Below are positions 6,851-11,666 of a stretch of DNA of 11,666 nt, in pieces. The first letter of the stretch is position 1, and each line of letters begins with the position of its first letter. Below the pieces are notes generated by a model. That model saw only the letters and a program-made list of their open reading frames with translations, did no database searches and had not been told where the DNA came from. Position numbers and translations under genes: made by a program. Origin of the DNA: Gemmatimonadota bacterium (GTDB taxonomy: Bacteria > Gemmatimonadota > Gemmatimonadetes > Gemmatimonadales > Gemmatimonadaceae); the NCBI GenBank assembly GCA_016719105.1, contig JADKAQ010000043.1, positions 1 through 11,666 of the forward strand, in the 5' to 3' direction.

Positions 6851-7574
6851 CTAGATCGCCGTCACGCTGAAGACGTCGCCGCGGGGAGCGTCCCGCTCGT
6901 CGCGCGCACGGTGTAGAGCCCCGGACTCGCCCCAGGGTGATCGTCACGCGGGCCAGCCCGGCGCTGTCGCTCGTGCTCGTCGCGTCGCTCAGCGTTCCGC
7001 CGCTGCTGCCGGCGGCCCATGACACCGTCACCCCCGACACGGCGTTTCCGTGGACATCCGTGACCTTCACCACCACCTGCACCCCCGCCCCCGCCAACCC
7101 AGCGGCCCCATCACCGGCGAACTTGGCCAGGAGCGACGCCGGCCCTGCCACCACCTGTTGCCAGAAGATCGTCCCCTGGAGCGACCCGACGATCGCCGTG
7201 ATCTCCGCCTTTCCCGCCACGGTGCCGGCGGTGAAGCCGAGCGAGGCCCGCCCGGTCGCGTCGGTGATGCTCGTCGACGACGGCAACGTCCCGCTCGCGC
7301 CCGTGGCCAGCGACCATGTGACCGTTTGACCCGCGAGTGGCTTGCCGTTCTGCGCCAGCACTTCCACCACCATCGGGTTGGCCATCACCGTCCCGGCCAC
7401 CACCGACTGCGAGTCGCCGCCGACGCGCGAGATCTTCCCGGGGATGGTCGGGCTGGACGGGTCGTCGCCGCAGGCCGACAGCGCCGCCAGGGCGAGGACG
7501 GCCAGCGGGAGAAAGCGCGAGCGCCGACCGACAGCCGGGCGCGGCGAACGAGAGCGCGTGCGAAACTGCATCAT
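6851..7574 (-). CDS. Lipoprotein with two bacterial Ig-like (Big_1) domains, two frameshifts near the C-terminus
   Basis: A surface or periplasmic lipoprotein. The N-terminus is MMQFRTRS, then a basic stretch, hydrophobic core and lipobox LSAC with Cys at residue 35, followed by GDDPSSPT, a style common in Gemmatimonadota. Two Ig-like repeats follow (about 46-140 and 141-241). Both show the Big_1 pattern of the invasin/intimin type: VVAGTVMANPMVVEVLAQNG with GQTVTWS and DATGRASLGFTAG, then VVVKVTDVHGNAVSGVTVSW with DSAGLARVTITLG. After ITLG the frame breaks. One extra G at GGGG (about 6933) and one extra C at CCCC (about 6889) restore LGASPGLYTVRATSGTLP followed by RGDVFSVTAI and a TAG at 6853-6851, a normal domain end. 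Repaired length is about 241 residues. No Shine-Dalgarno sequence is obvious; two ATGs stand in tandem at the start. It lies 93 bp downstream of the large propeller gene, and its role is probably adhesive or structural. Confidence 0.8.
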
Positions 7575-7607
7575 GGCGTACGGAATGAGGCGAATGGCAA
7601 GGCGGCT

Positions 7608-7655
7608 CCCCGAACACGCGGGCCCGATGTGCCGGACCGCGGAGCGATTTCGGGG
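7608..7655 (-). terminator. Two-part stem after the propeller gene, possible terminator or RNA structure
   Basis: The outer inverted repeat is CCCCGAA (7608-7614) with TTCGGGG (7649-7655). Inside it CGCGGGCC (7617-7624) pairs with GGACCGCG (7634-7641) with one mismatch and a 9-nt loop. It begins 12 nt after the propeller stop on the minus strand and ends about 33 nt before the lipoprotein ATG. No T-run follows, so termination is uncertain. Confidence 0.4.
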
Positions 7656-7667
7656 CGCCGCTGAAAA

Positions 7668-10600
7668 CTACATCACGGTCCCGGGTTTCTTCTTCCCGAT
7701 GACCCCCTCGACCTTGCTGGCCTGCAGGAGCTTGTTGAAGGCCGCGATGTCGACGTTCTCGATCGTCTCCACCTCGGTCCGCAGCGTCCGCCACAGCCGC
7801 TCCAGCTCGGCCAGCCGTTCTTTGACCCCCTGCGTCAACACGGGGTTCCTTCCACCTGCCCCAGCAGGAAGCCGTACTGCCCGTTGATCCCGTTGGCGTA
7901 GTTGATGATGTCCTGCCCGTTCTGCGCCTTGGTCGTGAGCTTGGGGTCGGCCGTCTCCAGCTTCTTCACGATCGTCCCACCCATCGCGCCGATGGCCTTG
8001 GCCGAGTCGGCGTCCTTGGTGCGCGTCACGAAGCCCTGCACCTGCGTCTTGAGGTCGCGCACCCGCAGCACCGCATCGTGGATCTCGCCAATGCGCGTCA
8101 CCAGCAGGTTGGCCACCGCATCACGCTCCGCCAGCTGCGGCATCGGGGTCTCGCGCCGCGGATCCTGCTTCACCTCGAACGACTGCGTGCGCGTCGTGGT
8201 CCCCACCGTCAGCCGCACGCTGTACGTCCCCGGCAGGACGCGCGCTCCGGCACCCGGGGCGCCAAAGAGGAGCACCCCCGGCAACGTCGTCGGCGCCGGG
8301 CGGCGCAGGTCCCAAGCGAAGGTGTTGACGCCAGCCTTGGGCGCGAGGCGCGACGGTCCCGTCCCTTCCTTGTTGGAGTAGGAACGCACCACCGCCCCCT
8401 TGCTGTCGAGGAACTCCAGGCGCACGGTCGTCGCGCTATCCGGGGCCGACGCGAGGCGATAGTTGATCACCGCGCCGCTGCGCGGGTTGCGCCCCACCAT
8501 GTTGGCACCCGCGCCACCACCAAAGCCGCCACCGCCGCCCACCAGGAGCGCGGTGCGCGGCTGGTAAGATGCGCCGCCGCCGAGGCCAGCGAATCGGCGT
8601 GCTGGCGAACCACCGACAGGTCATCGAGGATCCAGAACGCGCGCCCTTCGGTGGAGGGCGATCAGGTCGCCGTGGCGCACCTCGAGGTCGGTCACCGGGA
8701 CAACCGGAAGATTGCCGGCGAAGAGCTGCCACCGGGCCCCGCCGTCATACGAGATGTAGACCGTGGTCTCGGTCCCGGCGTACATCAGCCCCTTCCGCTC
8801 GGGATCCTGCGCACCACGCGCACCGGCTCGCCGGCGCGCAGCCGTTCACCAGCGTCGTCCACGTCTTGCCGAAGTCGGTGGAGCGGTAGATGTACGGCGC
8901 CGGGTCGCCCACGCGGTCCTTGCGATAGGCCACGTAGACCGTGCCCGGGTCGTGCGGCGACACCTCGACCTCGTTCACCAACCCATCGCCTGCCGTTGGC
9001 GGCGTCACGTTGGTCCACGTCGCCCCGCCGTCCTTCGTCAGCTGCACGTTGCCGTCGTCGGTGCCCACGTACATCGTCTTCGCATCGTGCGGCGACTCCT
9101 CGATCACGAAGATCGTCCCGTACACTTCGCCGCCCGCCCCTTCATTGGTGATCGGGCCGCCGCCCCACCCCTGACGGCTCTTGTCGTTCTTCGTCAGGTC
9201 CCCCGAGGCCGGCGCCCACGACTGGCCGCGGTCGCGCGAACGCAGCAGCACGTTGCCGCCGTGGTAGATCACGTTCTCGTCGTGCATCGACACCACGATG
9301 GGTGCCGTCCAGTTGAAGCGGTATTTCGTCTTGTCGGTCGGCTCCGTCAGGTTCATCTCCGGGTACGCCATGATGTGCGCGTCAACCCGTTCTCCTGGTC
9401 CAGCTCGTCGATGGCCCTGGTAGCAGCCCCCGTACACATAACGAGGCGCTTCCCGCTCACGCCGATGTTAGCGCTCTCGCACCCCAGGCCCGTTGTTCCA
9501 CTCGCGCTCGGTGATCATGAAACCGTCGGAGCGCGACTGGATGATCACCGACGGGTTATCCTGCTGTCCCGAGTAGAGGCTTGTACGGAAAATCGTCGTC
9601 GACCGTCACGTGGGTAGAACTGCGCCGTCGGCTGGTTGTCCTGCGTGCTCCAGCTCTTCCCGCCATCCAGCGAGATCGAGCCGCCGCCATCGTTGGCGTT
9701 CGCCAGGTAGTTGCTGTTGGTCGGGTTGATCCAGAAGCCGTGGTTGTCGCCGTGCATCGCGTTCACCACCGCAAACGTCCGCCCGCCGTCGATCGACTTC
9801 AGGCACGGGGGCGTTTCATCACCCACCGTCGGCGTTCTGCGGGTCGTGATGACATCATGTAGTACCACGAGCGTGTCTGGATCAGGCGATCCTCGCTCAG
9901 CGGGCGCCAGCTCTTCCCACGTCGTCGCTGCGGTACAGCCCTCCTTCTCCTCGACGATCGCATACTAACGTTCCGGATTTGCCGGCGAGACCGCCACGTC
10001 CGGGTTCCGATCCAGCAGGGAGCCCTTCGTGAGGCGCTTCCAGCTGTCGCCGCCATCGGTCGACTTCCAGATCCCGCCCCGGGACCGCCGGAGCGCACCA
10101 TCCCGGCGTGCCGCTGGTGGTCCCATCGCCGCGTACAGGATGCGCGGGTTGGTCAGGTCCATCCCGACAGCCCCGCCGCGCCACTTCGGTCGCGTTCTCC
10201 CCCTTGAGCACCTGCAGCGGCACGTCTTGCCGCCGTCGGTCGAGCGGTAGATCCCGCGCTCCGCCGTTCCCGCGCCATCGGTCGCCCTGCGCCACGCGAC
10301 GTAGACGACGTCAGGGTTGTTGGGATGCACCCGCACGGCCGAGATCTGGCGCGTGGCGGCAGGCCCCACGTTGACCCACGTCTTCCTGGTAGGTACTCTT
10401 GTAGACGCCGTCGCCGTAGGTCGACGACTGCCCGCGGATCGCATGCTCGCCGCTCCCACGTAGATCACGTTGTAGGGTCGGACGGGGCGATCGCGATGGC
10501 GCCGATGGTGCTCTCGTCTTGAAGAAGCCGTCGGAGATGTTGCGCCACGACAGCCCGGCGTTGTCCCGGTGCGCCAGAGCCCGCCTCGGTGCTAGCCGAC

Positions 10601-10841
10601 GAAGTACGTCAGCGGCTGCGGCAGGATCCCGACGATGGCGTTCGCGCGTCCTCCGCGCGACGGCCCGATGTTACGCCACGAGATCGCCTGAAAGACGCTC
10701 GTGTCGAAGGCGGTGACGGCCGGCGCAGCGGGCGCCGTTCAGCTCGCCCCTGCTGCGGCGACGGCGGTCGGGAGGGCTCGCGCTCACAGCGAGCACGGAC
10801 AGCGCGAGGCGGGTGCCATGCAGACGTGCGGCGGTGGACAT
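7668..10841 (-). CDS. Large secreted BNR/sortilin (VPS10)-like beta-propeller protein, heavily frameshifted
   Basis: This belongs to the ~1,000-residue bacterial proteins usually named 'VPS10 domain-containing', 'BNR repeat' or 'glycosyl hydrolase'; enzymatic activity is not established for the family. The chosen ATG (10841-10839) gives a signal peptide, MSTAARLHGTRLALSVLAVSA. The family N-terminus follows in another frame (10717-10595: AISWRNIGPSRGGRANAIVG). Asp-box motifs recur across all frames: STDGGKT, STDGGDSW, SIDGGRTF (9796-9773), SLDGGKSW (9673-9650), SRDRGQSW (9239-9216), TKDGGATW (9038-9015), STDFGKTW (8882-8859) and SYDGGARW. After FWILDDLSVVRQ (about 8600) comes an Ig-like segment (NPRSGAVINYRLA to LPGTYSVRL), then a helical C-terminus ending KKKPGTVM at TAG 7670-7668. 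Length (about 1,058 codons) fits the family. At least fifteen frame changes and two in-frame TAGs (10594-10592, about 9968-9966) break it. It heads the minus-strand series with the two lipoprotein-like genes. Confidence 0.75.
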
Positions 10842-11666
10842 CTGGAGCGGGTGTGGCAGGGTGGACCAGTTGGGACGCACTGCGCCGGTGGCGCACGCGC
10901 TTGATGAACGCCGGGCGCGACGTGCCGCTGCGTGGTCTGAATGCACGTCGGCAACATGATAACGCAGCAGTCGAGGGCCGGTGTTGCCCGGCGATCGCTC
11001 CCCCTCGATTCACCGAGTGCTCGCACCCGGCAGGTCCCCATGCCCACGCTCCACTACGCCGTTCGCATGGTAGCCCACCACCCGGGTTTGGGACCGGATG
11101 CTCGCAGAGCTCGGAGGCGTGGACCAGCGCCTTTTCCGCGGGGCTCCACGTATGAAGGCTCGTGAGCAGGGGCGCGCATTCGCTTTCTCGCGCCCGACGG
11201 GAGTGGTGTCATCGCGGAATCGCCGAGAGTCGCCCCCGGAGTGGCTCTCCATCCGGCTCCTCGGTGCTCGACAAGGGGTCGAGGACGTCGACAGCGAGGC
11301 CGTGCAGGCGTGGGCCCCCGCCTGAGAACTACGCCTTCCCGCTGGGACGGCAGCGGGACCGAGCTCTGATCGACGTCGACACCACGCCAGTCGGTCGCAG
11401 GATGGACGAGGCGTGGCCCAAAGGGCTCGCGACGCTCGAGGCGATCTGCGAGGGCGCGGCGGTAGCGCGGAGCCGCGCAGCGCCGCCATGGCACGCCAGG
11501 GGGCAAAGCCGTATTCGCGAGTCGGAGCCGGGACGTTGCGGTGACCAGAGGGTTCGGCATGATGATGAGGCAACGGCCGCAAGCGGTCGCTGCCCTCCTC
11601 CCCCACCCCACCATTGCCTCGAGTGCTCGTCGGGCCTGCGACCCACGCGATTGACTGTCGGCACCC
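10842..11666. other. Right-end region with no convincing gene
   Basis: About 825 bp. Frames on both strands stay open for 60-200 codons, but their translations are arginine-, proline- and alanine-rich with no recognisable domain, as expected of chance frames at this GC content. Plus-strand pieces near 11098-11325 and 11329-11460 (for example DEAWPKGLATLEAICEG) have a slightly more protein-like composition but are split by a stop and lack a Shine-Dalgarno site. If the error density of the neighbouring propeller gene continues here, a real gene could be hidden. The promoter of the propeller gene should lie at the left of this stretch; I cannot point to it. Confidence 0.4.

Noticed and set aside
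8763..9617. Plus-strand 284-codon frame opposite the propeller
   Set aside because: The minus strand carries repeated Asp-box motifs and family-specific phrases over this region; the plus frame is an antisense shadow.

Overview
This is a GC-rich stretch of bacterial accessory DNA. The gene content suggests Gemmatimonadota or a relative: a lipoprotein opening with an Ala-Cys-Gly-Asp lipobox followed by Big_1-type Ig repeats, a roughly 1,050-residue secreted BNR/sortilin-like propeller, and glycine-rich lipoprotein-like secreted proteins. That assignment is inference from protein style; there is no marker gene. No rRNA, tRNA, CRISPR array, transposase or phage gene was seen.

Left end (1-2335, minus strand): an unrecognised two-gene unit. 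A 669-residue protein has an N-terminal membrane hairpin, a four-cysteine zinc-ribbon-like module and a long C-terminal coiled coil carrying three Asn-Thr layers exactly 14 residues apart. The start of a second, helix-rich gene follows and runs off the window edge. Its ribosome binding site overlaps the stop codon of the first gene. This is the most plausible undescribed system here.

Middle (2336-5560): a 397-bp gap, then an IlvX-type thiamine-diphosphate enzyme on the minus strand. It is divergent from a secreted NodB-type polysaccharide deacetylase on the plus strand. The 275 bp between them hold a 43-bp-period tandem repeat that can form hairpins. A hairpin with a T-run on the minus strand separates the deacetylase from the next, converging unit.

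Right half (5679-10841, minus strand): a likely exported-protein cluster read right to left. It consists of the large BNR/sortilin-like propeller, an Ig-repeat lipoprotein and a glycine-rich lipoprotein-like protein, ending at the hairpin near 5530-5558. The last ~825 bp (10842-11666) give no convincing gene.

Most genes right of 2733 are broken by frameshifts. Nearly all are repaired by adding one G or C to an existing G/C run. The 2-kb gene at the left is intact, the next three genes to the right carry two to three shifts each apart from one intact gene, and the propeller carries at least fifteen plus two in-frame TAG codons. I read this mainly as homopolymer error in a long-read consensus that worsens toward the right edge. 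Real decay of the propeller gene is not excluded. Gene boundaries below are given for the repaired genes.
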